Positions 1 through 6,413 of a stretch of DNA of 8,411 bases are shown here, one piece after another. A model generated the notes under the pieces. It saw nothing but the letters and a program-made list of their open reading frames with translations, was not told the origin of the DNA and ran no database searches. How positions within the stretch are numbered: position 1 is the first letter of the stretch; the number at the start of each line of letters is the position of its first letter. The DNA comes from DATAQC01 sp046263055 (GTDB taxonomy: Bacteria > Actinomycetota > Acidimicrobiia > Acidimicrobiales > AC-14). The stretch is from positions 1-8,411 of the forward strand of contig JBHELO010000097.1 in assembly GCA_046263055.1 (NCBI GenBank), in the 5' to 3' direction. Both the position numbers and the translations under genes were made by a program.

Positions 1-1
1 G

Positions 2-74
2 AGCCCGAGGTCGGACTCGAACCGACGACCTGCTCATTACGAGTGAGCTGCTCTACCGACTGAGCTACCCGGGC
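2..74 (-). tRNA. tRNA-Thr, anticodon CGT
   Basis: The reverse complement folds into a complete cloverleaf. A 7-bp acceptor stem (GCCCGGG with CTCGGGC, one G-T pair) is followed by a GCTC/GAGC D-stem, an anticodon stem GCTCA/TGAGC closing loop CTCGTAA, and a T-arm GTCGG-TTCGAGT-CCGAC. The anticodon is CGT (plus-strand positions 39-41, ACG), which reads the Thr codon ACG. A37 is present and the discriminator base is T. The following base is C; whether CCA is encoded cannot be seen because the window ends there. The gene lies 59 bases downstream of the stop of the giant repeat-protein gene, on the same strand. Confidence 0.96.
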
Positions 75-130
75 TGGGTGCGCACGCCGGTTGCCGGTCC
101 GGCGGCCCGGGGGGCGGCTGCGCGCCGACG

Positions 131-136
131 ATTCTA
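131..136 (-). promoter_or_regulatory. Possible -10 element for the tRNA-Thr gene
   Basis: On the minus strand this reads TAGAAT, five of six matches to the sigma-70 consensus TATAAT. It stands out in a region with almost no AT-rich hexamers. Its first three bases are the TAG stop codon of the giant gene. No good -35 is seen: 17 bases upstream the hexamer is TCGGCG. A start about 7 bases downstream would give a precursor with a leader of about 50 bases before the tRNA 5' end. The hexamer could be chance, since any TAG stop followed by AAT would produce it. Confidence 0.35.
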
Positions 137-3100
137 GGTCGGGGCGGCGGCCACGCCGAGGAGAACGACCGGGCCGCTCACGCCCGTCGGGCCGGAGGTG
201 CCGCTGGCGGCGACCGGCACCGTTGCCGCCGCCGAGGTGGCGTTTCCGGTGTCACCGTCGTTGGTCGCGCCGGACTGGGCGTCGGCGGGGCCCGACGAAC
301 CGGTGGCGGCCGTGGGGGACACGGTGACCGCCGACGGGCCGCCGTCGGCCCCGTCGGCCGACGAGGTCCCGAGGCTGGCGCCCGGGGCGCTGACCGAACG
401 CGCCGCGCCCCCGGCCGCCGTCGCCTCGGCCGACGCCGTGCCGCCTGGGCCGGCGGTGACCGCGCCGGCAGTGCCGGCCGCTTCGCCCCCGCCCCCGGTG
501 GATCGGATGCCGGTGTCGTTGGCGGCCACGCCGGTGGCGCCCGAGTCGGAGTCGGCCCCGGCGTCGGCGCCCGAGTTGGCACCCGCGGCGGCGTCGCCAC
601 CGGCCGCCGCACTGCCGGTGTCGCCCGAGGAACCGGTGGGACCCGAGGCGACGGGCCCGCCGCTGACCGTCCTGGTCGTCCCCATGAGCCCACCGGCCGC
701 CGATGTTGCCGGGCCAGCCGGCGGCGGTCCACCCAAGCCGGCCGTGGCGGTGGAGGTGGAGAGGATGCCGGCGGCGGACGCCGACGGGGAGGCGGTCACC
801 GAGCCGGTGGCGCCGGTGGCGCCCGAGGAGCCGGAGGTCGCTCGGGGGAGGGACAGGGCAACCGAGGTGGCGTCGCCGGTGTCACCGGCGTTGGTGGCCG
901 ACGCGGTGGCCGACACCGGGCCCGACGACCCGCTGACCGCGGTGGGGGCGACAGCCACCGCCGAGGCGCCTCCGGCGCCTCCGCCGGCCGAGGTGGTGGC
1001 CAGGCTGGCGCCGCCGGTGGTGGACACCGTCACCGGGCTGCCGGCGGCCGCCGCCGTGGTGGTGGCGGCACCGCCGGGGCCGCTGACGGCGCCGGCCGCC
1101 GTCCCGCCGGTCCCACCGGCCCCGCCGGCGGCTTCCACCGTCACGCGGTTCAGGGCGGCCCCGGTGTCGCCCGAGCGGGCGGTGGCCTCGGCGCCCGCCC
1201 CTGATGTCGCCCGGGCGGTGGCGTCGCCAGTGGCGGTGGCGTCGCCCGTGTCCCCCGACGCCCCGGACGCCCCGGACGCCAGGGGGCCGGTGCCGGCGGT
1301 GGCCGAGCTCAGGGCGCCGCCGGCTTGAGCGGTGGTCGGCGAGGTGACGTCGCCGGTGCCACCAGTGGCGCCCGACGAGCCCGACGCCGCCATGGGCGAC
1401 GACCCGGCAGCGGCTGCGGAGGTGCCGGTGGCGCCGGTGTTGGTGGCCGAGGACGATGCGGTGGCTGATCCCGACGAGCCGGAGATGGCGGTCGGCGTGA
1501 CCCCGACCGTGCTGGCCCCGCCCGCCCCTCCGCCGGCGGCCACGGTGGCCACGCTGGACCCGCCGGTGGTCGCCGCCGCGGCCGGGCTCCCGATGCCCGC
1601 CACCGCCACGGTGGTGAACGCCGGGCCGCCGGCGGCGGTCGTGGCCGTACCACCGGCACCGCCCGCCCCGCCCGCTCCTCCGGTGGAGGTCACTGTCACG
1701 TCGTTGAGGGCGTCGCCGGTGTCACCCGAGCGGGCGCCGGCCGAGGCGTCGGCACCGCTGACGGCCACCGACGTCGCCGTCCCGACGGCGGTGGCGTCGC
1801 CCGTCGTCCCCGACGCGCCGGAGGCGCCCGAGGCGCCGCCCACCGTGGCCCCGGCCCCGCCCAGGATGCCGGTGGAGGTGGCTGTCGGGATGGCCACGAC
1901 CGACCCGGTGCTGCCGGTGGCGCCCGACCCTCCGCTGACCGCCGTCGGGGCGGTGGCCGCCACACTGGCGGCGTCGCCGGTGTGGCCGCTGTTGGTGGAC
2001 GACGAGAAGGCGGTGGCGGCACCCGACGAGCCGCTCACGGCGGTGGGGGTGACGGTGACCGTCGAGCCCCCGCCAGCGCCGCCCCGGGCGTCGATGGTGG
2101 CTACCGACGAGCCCCCCCTGGTGGTGGCCGAGATGGGGCTGCCCCCACCGGCCAGCGTGACCGAGGTGGTGGCCGGGCCGGCGACTGTGGACGTGGCTCC
2201 CAGGCCCGTCCCTCCGGCACCGCCCGTCCCGCCGGTGGCGGCCACCGACACCATGTTGCGGGCGTCGCCGGTGTCCCCCGATCGGGCGTCGGCCGTCGAC
2301 GACGCGCCGGTCGTAGCCCGGCTGGCGGCCGACCCGTTGGCGGTGGCCGCTCCGGTGGCCCCTGACGGGCCGGAGTCCCCCGAGGTCACGCCGCCGGTGG
2401 TGGCGCCCGCCGTAACCCCGATGCCGGTGCTGGTGGCCGAGGGTCCGGCGGCGGCCGGGCCGGTGGCTCCCGTCGGGCCGGAGGGACCCGACGCCGCCAC
2501 CGGTACCGACGATGCCGCCGACACGGCGCTACCCGTCGACCCGGAGTTGGTGGCGCTCGACGAGGCGGTGGCCGGCCCCGACGAGCCCGACGTGGCCGTT
2601 GGCGTCACGACGACGGTGGTGGTCCCGCCCGGCCCGCCCGCCACGTCGGCCACGGCCACGCTCGACCCGCCGGTCGTCACCGCCGTCACCGCCGTGGCCG
2701 CACCGGCGCCGGCGATGGTGTTGGTGGCGCTCCCACCCAGGCCGGCGACGGCGGTGGCCGTGCCGCCCCTCCCACCCGCCCCGCCGGTGGCGGTGACGGT
2801 CGTGATGTTGGTCGCCGACCCCGTCGACCCGGTGGTGGCGGTGGCGTCCGACGCCGCGCCGGTCGTGGCCGCGCTGGTGGCCGTGCCGGTGGCGGTGGCG
2901 CTCCCCGTGGCGCCCGACCCCCCCGACCCGCCGGACGCCACCGGTCCACCGGTGGCGGTCGCTGTGCCGAGGACGCCGGTATCGGTGGCCGACGGCGTGG
3001 CGGTGGCCGCGCCTGTCGCCCCGGTGGCGCCCGAGGCCCCGGTGGTGGCCACCGGGGTGGCGCCCGCGGTGGAGACCGCAGTGCCGGTGGCGCCCGAGTT

Positions 3101-5173
3101 GGTGGCGCTCGACGACGCGACGGCCCCCGCCGGAGCCCCGCTGCCAGCGCCCGCGGTCGGGGTCACGGTGACGGTTGCCGCCCCTCCCGCCCCGCCTCGG
3201 GCGTCGGCGGTGGCGATGCTCGATCCGCCGATGGCGACGGCGGTCACCGGCCCGCCGCTGGCCACCACCGAGTTGGTGGCGGAGCCGCCGGGGCCGGCCA
3301 CCGCCACCGCGGTCCCGCCGTCACCGCCATCCCCGCCCGTGGCGGCGACCGTGGTGGTGTTGGACGCCGCCCCGCCCCCGCCGCTGGCGGCGGTCGGGGT
3401 CACGCTGACGGTTGCCGCCCCCCCCGCCCCGCCTCGGGCGTCGGCGGTGGCGATGCTCGATCCGCCGATGGCCACGGCGGTGACCGCCCCGCCACCGATG
3501 CCGACGACGGTGTTGATGGCGTTCCCGCCTGCCCCCGACGTGGCCCGAGCCGTACCGCCCGGCCCCCCATGACCGCCGGTGGCGGTGACGGTCGTGACGT
3601 TGGTGGCGTCGCCCCCCGAGCCGGTGGTGGCCACCGCGCTCGAGCCGGCGCCGCTGGTGGCCGCGCTGGTGGCCGTGCCGGTGGCGGTGGCGCTTCCCGT
3701 GGCGCCGGACCCGCCCGAGCCTCCGCTGGTGGCGCCCGCCGTCGTGGCCGGGCCGGCAGCCGTGCCGGTGCCCGTGGTCGTCGCGCCGCTCTCGCCCGAG
3801 GCGGCGGACGGGGTCGTGGAGGCGCCGCCGGTGTCGCCCGAAGGCCCGGTGGCGGCCGTGGGGCCGGAGGCGGCCGTGGGGCCGCTGCTGGCGCCCGAGG
3901 CGGCACCGCCGGTGTCGCCCGAGTTGTCGCTGGTGGACTGGCCCGCCGCGCCTCCGGTCGGGCCGGTGGTGGCGGTGGGGGCCAGGGTGGTGGTGCTGTC
4001 GCCGCCGTTCCCGCCGCCTGCTCCGCCCGTCCCGCCACTGGTGCCGCCGATGGCAGTGCCGCTGGCGTCACCCCCGCCGATGGCCATGGTGACGTTCGTG
4101 GCACTGCCGGCAGTGCCTGCCTGCGTGTCACCGCCGACGGCGATGCCGTTGGCGGTCCTCCCCTTGCCCACTGCGATGGTTGTGTTGGACGCGTCGCCGC
4201 CCCCGGCGCCGCCGGTGGCACTGCCGTCGGCGTTGCCGGCGATGGCGATGGTGGTGTTCTTGGCGTCGTTGCCGCCGCTGCCGGCGGAGCTGCCGATGGC
4301 GTTGCCGCCAATGGCGATGGTGGTGTTGGAGACCGGCAACCCGGACGGGGCGCTGGGCGTCCCGCCGTGGGCCGTGCAGCCGGTGCCGATGACGACCGTG
4401 TAGAAGTCGGTTCCCTGGTTGCCGGACACGGTCCGGCACCCGTTGCCGTCGACCGTGAAGGCGGCGCTGCTCGGCGGGGCGGCGGCAGGGTCGAACAGGG
4501 CGGCGGCGGCGGTGGCCTGGGCGTCGGCCACCGGGTCACCGCTGGTGGACGAGGTCGGGGCCAAGGACGCTCCGTGGCCGGGCGGCACGGGCGGGCCGGC
4601 GGGCTGAACCCCGGCGGTCCCCGTCGGCCCCGCCGCCGGGTTGGTGGCGCCTGAGGCGGTCGGCCCCGCCGGGGCCACGGTGGCGGCGGACGCCGCTCCG
4701 GGGGTCGGCGTGGGGGCAGAGGGCGAGGGCGCAGAGGGCGAGGGGGCCACCGTCGAAGGCGCCGCCGCCGCCGTGTTCGGCGCGCCGCCGGCGGGGCCGG
4801 GGACGGCCACCGGCGGGACGGTGGTGGCGGGCGCGGCGGCCACGGTGGTGGTCGGTGCGGACGGCGAGGTTGACGGCGGCGAGGTGGACGGCGGCGAGGT
4901 GGACGGGGGCGAGGTGGTAGGCGGCGCGGTGGTAGGCGGCGCGGTGCTCACGGGCGGCGACGCGGGCGGTGGCGCGGCAGTGGACGGGGGCCCGGCCGCG
5001 GTTGTCGGCGGCGAGCTGGCGGGAGGCGCGGCCACGGTGGTGGGCGGCGGGGCCGGGGACGTGTCGGCCCGGGCCGGACGGGCGGCGGCCAGCAGCAGCA
5101 TCGCCCCGACCGCCAGCGCGACCGACGCCCACGCCGCGGCGCGCACCGGACGGCAGCGCTGGGCCTCGATCAC
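134..5173 (-). CDS. Giant secreted Gly/Ala/Ser/Thr-rich tandem-repeat protein, function unknown
   Basis: The gene encodes 1679 residues without interruption, and I do not recognise the family. Residues 1-36 look like a Sec signal peptide: basic start (R6, R8, R11), hydrophobic core at about 12-30, and cleavage motif A34-R35-A36 before D37. Residues 37 to about 235 are a Pro/Thr/Ser/Ala linker. Residues 236-380 hold the only mature cysteines (C246, C266) and four strand-like repeats. A Gly/Ser/Thr spacer precedes about six ~184-residue repeats (483-1679). The mature chain is almost free of aromatics (F227, F239, F257, Y258, F1056) and lysine. No LPXTG, membrane anchor or catalytic motif is visible; it ends PVVLLGVAAAPT. 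The GTG start is the only start codon downstream of an in-frame TGA; GAGGAG lies 15 bases upstream (5189-5194), which is long, so GTG at Val10 is an alternative. By texture it could be a PGRS-like or adhesin-like surface or matrix protein; this is inference only. Confidence 0.82.
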   Translation of the reverse strand: MIEAQRCRPVRAAAWASVALAVGAMLLLAAARPARADTSPAPPPTTVAAPPASSPPTTAAGPPSTAAPPPASPPVSTAPPTTAPPTTSPPSTSPPSTSPPSTSPSAPTTTVAAAPATTVPPVAVPGPAGGAPNTAAAAPSTVAPSPSAPSPSAPTPTPGAASAATVAPAGPTASGATNPAAGPTGTAGVQPAGPPVPPGHGASLAPTSSTSGDPVADAQATAAAALFDPAAAPPSSAAFTVDGNGCRTVSGNQGTDFYTVVIGTGCTAHGGTPSAPSGLPVSNTTIAIGGNAIGSSAGSGGNDAKNTTIAIAGNADGSATGGAGGGDASNTTIAVGKGRTANGIAVGGDTQAGTAGSATNVTMAIGGGDASGTAIGGTSGGTGGAGGGNGGDSTTTLAPTATTGPTGGAAGQSTSDNSGDTGGAASGASSGPTAASGPTAATGPSGDTGGASTTPSAASGESGATTTGTGTAAGPATTAGATSGGSGGSGATGSATATGTATSAATSGAGSSAVATTGSGGDATNVTTVTATGGHGGPGGTARATSGAGGNAINTVVGIGGGAVTAVAIGGSSIATADARGGAGGAATVSVTPTAASGGGGAASNTTTVAATGGDGGDGGTAVAVAGPGGSATNSVVASGGPVTAVAIGGSSIATADARGGAGGAATVTVTPTAGAGSGAPAGAVASSSATNSGATGTAVSTAGATPVATTGASGATGATGAATATPSATDTGVLGTATATGGPVASGGSGGSGATGSATATGTATSAATTGAASDATATTGSTGSATNITTVTATGGAGGRGGTATAVAGLGGSATNTIAGAGAATAVTAVTTGGSSVAVADVAGGPGGTTTVVVTPTATSGSSGPATASSSATNSGSTGSAVSAASSVPVAASGPSGPTGATGPAAAGPSATSTGIGVTAGATTGGVTSGDSGPSGATGAATANGSAASRATTGASSTADARSGDTGDARNMVSVAATGGTGGAGGTGLGATSTVAGPATTSVTLAGGGSPISATTRGGSSVATIDARGGAGGGSTVTVTPTAVSGSSGAATAFSSSTNSGHTGDAASVAATAPTAVSGGSGATGSTGSVVAIPTATSTGILGGAGATVGGASGASGASGTTGDATAVGTATSVAVSGADASAGARSGDTGDALNDVTVTSTGGAGGAGGAGGTATTAAGGPAFTTVAVAGIGSPAAAATTGGSSVATVAAGGGAGGASTVGVTPTAISGSSGSATASSSATNTGATGTSAAAAGSSPMAASGSSGATGGTGDVTSPTTAQAGGALSSATAGTGPLASGASGASGDTGDATATGDATARATSGAGAEATARSGDTGAALNRVTVEAAGGAGGTGGTAAGAVSGPGGAATTTAAAAGSPVTVSTTGGASLATTSAGGGAGGASAVAVAPTAVSGSSGPVSATASATNAGDTGDATSVALSLPRATSGSSGATGATGSVTASPSASAAGILSTSTATAGLGGPPPAGPATSAAGGLMGTTRTVSGGPVASGPTGSSGDTGSAAAGGDAAAGANSGADAGADSDSGATGVAANDTGIRSTGGGGEAAGTAGAVTAGPGGTASAEATAAGGAARSVSAPGASLGTSSADGADGGPSAVTVSPTAATGSSGPADAQSGATNDGDTGNATSAAATVPVAASGTSGPTGVSGPVVLLGVAAAPT
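137..3727 (-). repeat. Six tandem ~184-codon repeats inside the giant gene
   Basis: Units aligned on the opening SGxSGxSGxTG motif are residues 483-746, 747-930, 931-1114, 1115-1299, 1300-1509 and 1510-1679. In DNA these are 2936-3727, 2384-2935, 1832-2383, 1277-1831, 647-1276 and 137-646. Each unit runs through the same blocks: short Gly-X-Y triplets; SGDTGDAxN; TGGAGGxGGTA; GGSSxATxDARGGAGG followed by VTVTPTA; SGSSGxAxAxSSATNSG; then SGATGxTG and STGIL. The GGSS block recurs at residues 570, 649, 835, 1020, 1204 and 1387, with a decayed form at 1597. Units 1 and 2 share an exact 38-base match (3657-3694 and 2865-2902). Unit 1 is longer because of an internal duplication, unit 5 has about 25 extra residues, and unit 6 is the most diverged and stops short. 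Confidence 0.85.
3128..3601 (-). repeat. Internal duplication of about 79 codons within repeat unit 1
   Basis: Residues 525-603 and 604-682 are a direct duplication: both begin N-[VT]-T-T-V-x-A-T-G-G and both carry an almost identical VTAVAIGGSSIATADARGG stretch. The cores at 3153-3250 and 3390-3487 are 237 bases (79 codons) apart and differ at only about four of 98 bases by eye. One amino-acid indel separates the flanking parts. This looks like the most recent expansion step in the gene. Confidence 0.85.
4034..4468 (-). other. N-terminal head-like domain of the giant protein (residues 236-380)
   Basis: This is the least simple part of the mature protein. It starts with a segment containing C246 and C266 (20 residues apart, candidate disulfide) and the residues DFYTVVIGTG. 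Four strand-like motifs follow: NTTIAIGGN at 283, NTTIAIAGN at 306, NTTIAVGKG at 330 and NVTMAIGGG at 360, separated by Gly/Ala/Ser loops of 14-21 residues. The alternating hydrophobic pattern and the phrase NGIAVGG resemble repeats that form parallel beta-rolls, such as YadA-type heads, but that link is by appearance only. Confidence 0.5.
4863..4952 (-). repeat. Six degenerate 15-bp tandem repeats encoding the Pro/Ser/Thr linker
   Basis: On the plus strand the unit is GGCGAGGTGGACGGC, repeated at 4863, 4878, 4893, 4908, 4923 and 4938, with one to a few changes per copy. It encodes STSPP-like pentapeptides around residues 75-104 of the giant protein. Because the unit is a multiple of three, copy-number change would lengthen or shorten the linker without breaking the frame. 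Confidence 0.85.
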
Positions 5174-5214
5174 CTGATCGACCGTGGGCTCCTCGAGAGG
5201 CGTGGCGGGGAGTG

Positions 5215-5234
5215 ATCACCCCGGGAACGGTGAT
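5215..5234. repeat. Inverted repeat ATCACC-8-GGTGAT upstream of the giant gene
   Basis: ATCACC at 5215-5220 and GGTGAT at 5229-5234 are perfect inverted arms around an 8-base loop. The left arm also overlaps the palindrome GTGATCAC at 5212-5219. It would fall at or just after the inferred transcription start of the giant gene, where an operator or a 5' leader hairpin could sit. No T-run follows on either strand, so it does not look like an intrinsic terminator. Confidence 0.4.
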
Positions 5235-5262
5235 GTGTAACACGGGCCGACGCCGTCGGCAA
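5234..5262 (-). promoter_or_regulatory. Candidate promoter of the giant repeat-protein gene
   Basis: Reading the minus strand, TTGCCG (5262-5257) and TACACA (5239-5234) are separated by 17 bases, the ideal sigma-70 spacing. They match the -35 and -10 consensus at four and three of six bases, so this is weak. The element lies in the 130-base gap after holB, about 60 bases before the GTG start. This fits an independent transcription unit for the giant gene, although read-through from holB is also possible. Confidence 0.3.
5246..5260. repeat. Palindrome GCCGAC-3-GTCGGC in the promoter spacer
   Basis: Perfect 6-bp arms around a 3-base loop. It sits 43 bases past the holB stop and mostly within the spacer of the candidate promoter at 5234-5262, touching its -35. 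It could be a hairpin ending the holB transcript (but it lacks a T-run) or a protein-binding site. GC-rich palindromes of this size do occur by chance in such DNA. Confidence 0.35.
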
Positions 5263-5303
5263 GCGCTCGGGGTCCGGGGCGACGTCCCTGCCTCGGGCCC
5301 CGC

Positions 5304-6413
5304 TCAGGCCCGAATCCCGGCGACCAGTGCCGGGAGGCGGAGGAGGAGGGCCTGGAGGAACAGCGCCTCACTGGGGTTGCGGGCCAGGTTCTCCGCCGCC
5401 GCCCGCAGCTCGTCCACCGCTGCCGCGCAGGCTCGGGGGTCGGCCGTCCCCGCCACCAGGGCGTCGCGGTAGGCCATGGACAGGACGGCGAGGCCAAACC
5501 GCAGCTCGTCGGTGCGGAGGCGACGCCCTTCCCGCTTGTGGCGGTCGGCCAGCTCCCGTCGCCCGGACCCCCGCTCGCCAGTGCGCTCGACCCGCTCCTC
5601 GAGGGCGGCCCGCTCCGCCGCCTGGCGCGCCTCCAGGGGGGCGACAGCGGCGGCCGACAGCAGGTCGACCAGCTCGGCGGCCACTACCGCCACCGCCGCC
5701 CCGGTGCCGTCGAGGCGGGCGGGGACGGACTGCCATGCCGCCCGGCGGGCCGCGAAGCCGGGGTCGCCGGCCAGCAGGCGGGCTCGGTCCAGCCGACCAC
5801 CGGCCGCCGCCGCCGCCTCCGCCGCCATTGCCGGGTCGACGCCGCCGGCCGTCAGGGCGACCACCAGGTCGTCGACACCCAGGGCGGTGAAGTCCACCCG
5901 CACGCACCGGGAGGCGATGGTCCCCAGCTCGGGCGGCACCTGCTCGGCCAGGATGACGAACACGGTGCTGGCCGGCGGTTCCTCCACGACCTTCAGCAGC
6001 GTGCCGGCCGCCTCTCGGACGAGGTGGAAGTCCACCAGCACCAGCACCTTGCGGGGCCGCTCGTTCGGGGTCCGCATGGCCAGGCGCTGGATCGCCCGGG
6101 CCTGGGCGACGGTGATGGACGCCCCCTCCCGCTCCACCACCACCAGGTCGGGATGGACGCCGGCGGCCACCCGCAGGCAGACGTCGCACTCCCCGCACCC
6201 GCCGTCGGGGCACAGCAGGGCGGCGGCGAAGGCCCCGGCGGCCGCCTCTGTCCCGCTCCCGGGCGGCCCCACGAACAGGTAGGCGTGCACCGGGGCCCGG
6301 GCCGCGGCCCGCAGGGCGGCCACCGCCCGGGGCTGGCCGACCAGCCCGTCGAACACCCGCCCCGCCCGCCGGACGCCTCGGTCTTCGACCCCGCCGTGAT
6401 CCGCGTCGGTCAC
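5304..6413 (-). CDS. holB: DNA polymerase III subunit delta-prime (clamp-loader subunit)
   Basis: This 369-residue protein belongs to the AAA+ clamp-loader family. Delta-prime is the stator of the complex that opens the beta clamp and loads it on primed DNA. The N-terminal region FDGLVGQPRAVAALRAAARA is typical. A degenerate P-loop GPPGSGTE (49-56) lacks the Walker A lysine, and the Walker B site reads LVLVDFH without DE. Both fit the non-ATPase role of delta-prime. A zinc module has C68, C73, C76 and C79. LKVVEEPPAST (140-150) and the arginine-finger motif SRC (168-170) are present. The C-terminal helical region corresponds to the oligomerisation collar. I chose GTG at 6413 because it overlaps the tmk stop by 4 bases (GTGA) and has GGGAG 7 bases upstream; the open frame extends further upstream to 6902, but only through out-of-frame tmk sequence. 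Length is normal for the family. Confidence 0.93.
   Translation of the reverse strand: MTDADHGGVEDRGVRRAGRVFDGLVGQPRAVAALRAAARAPVHAYLFVGPPGSGTEAAAGAFAAALLCPDGGCGECDVCLRVAAGVHPDLVVVEREGASITVAQARAIQRLAMRTPNERPRKVLVLVDFHLVREAAGTLLKVVEEPPASTVFVILAEQVPPELGTIASRCVRVDFTALGVDDLVVALTAGGVDPAMAAEAAAAAGGRLDRARLLAGDPGFAARRAAWQSVPARLDGTGAAVAVVAAELVDLLSAAAVAPLEARQAAERAALEERVERTGERGSGRRELADRHKREGRRLRTDELRFGLAVLSMAYRDALVAGTADPRACAAAVDELRAAAENLARNPSEALFLQALLLRLPALVAGIRA

Noticed and set aside
1..74. Integrative-element attachment site at the tRNA
   Set aside because: The tRNA 3' end faces out of the window, and no repeat of it or integrase gene is visible here.
75..133. Intrinsic terminator after the giant gene
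   Set aside because: GC-rich arms such as GCCGG/CCGGC are present, but no T-run follows on the minus strand.
137..3727. CRISPR array or collagen gene
   Set aside because: Repeats are coding, long and diverged with no spacer pattern. Gly-X-Y runs are only a few triplets long, too short for a collagen helix.
198..5177. Long plus-strand open frames (198-1328, 1332-3572, 3579-4403, 4641-5177) rich in Pro, Val and Ala
   Set aside because: All lie in one frame antisense to the giant gene, with codon third positions coinciding with its third positions, so high GC keeps stops out. The frame is broken by stops at 1326, 3570, 4401 and 4605, and no signal peptide or recognised domain is seen.
4536..5243. 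Minus-strand 235-codon frame with AYHRAAYH-type repeats
   Set aside because: It is another frame of the 15-bp repeat and linker region of the giant gene; no independent support.
5216..5497. Minus-strand 93-codon frame spanning the holB end and the intergenic gap
   Set aside because: It overlaps the holB C-terminus in another frame, with no motif or ribosome binding site.
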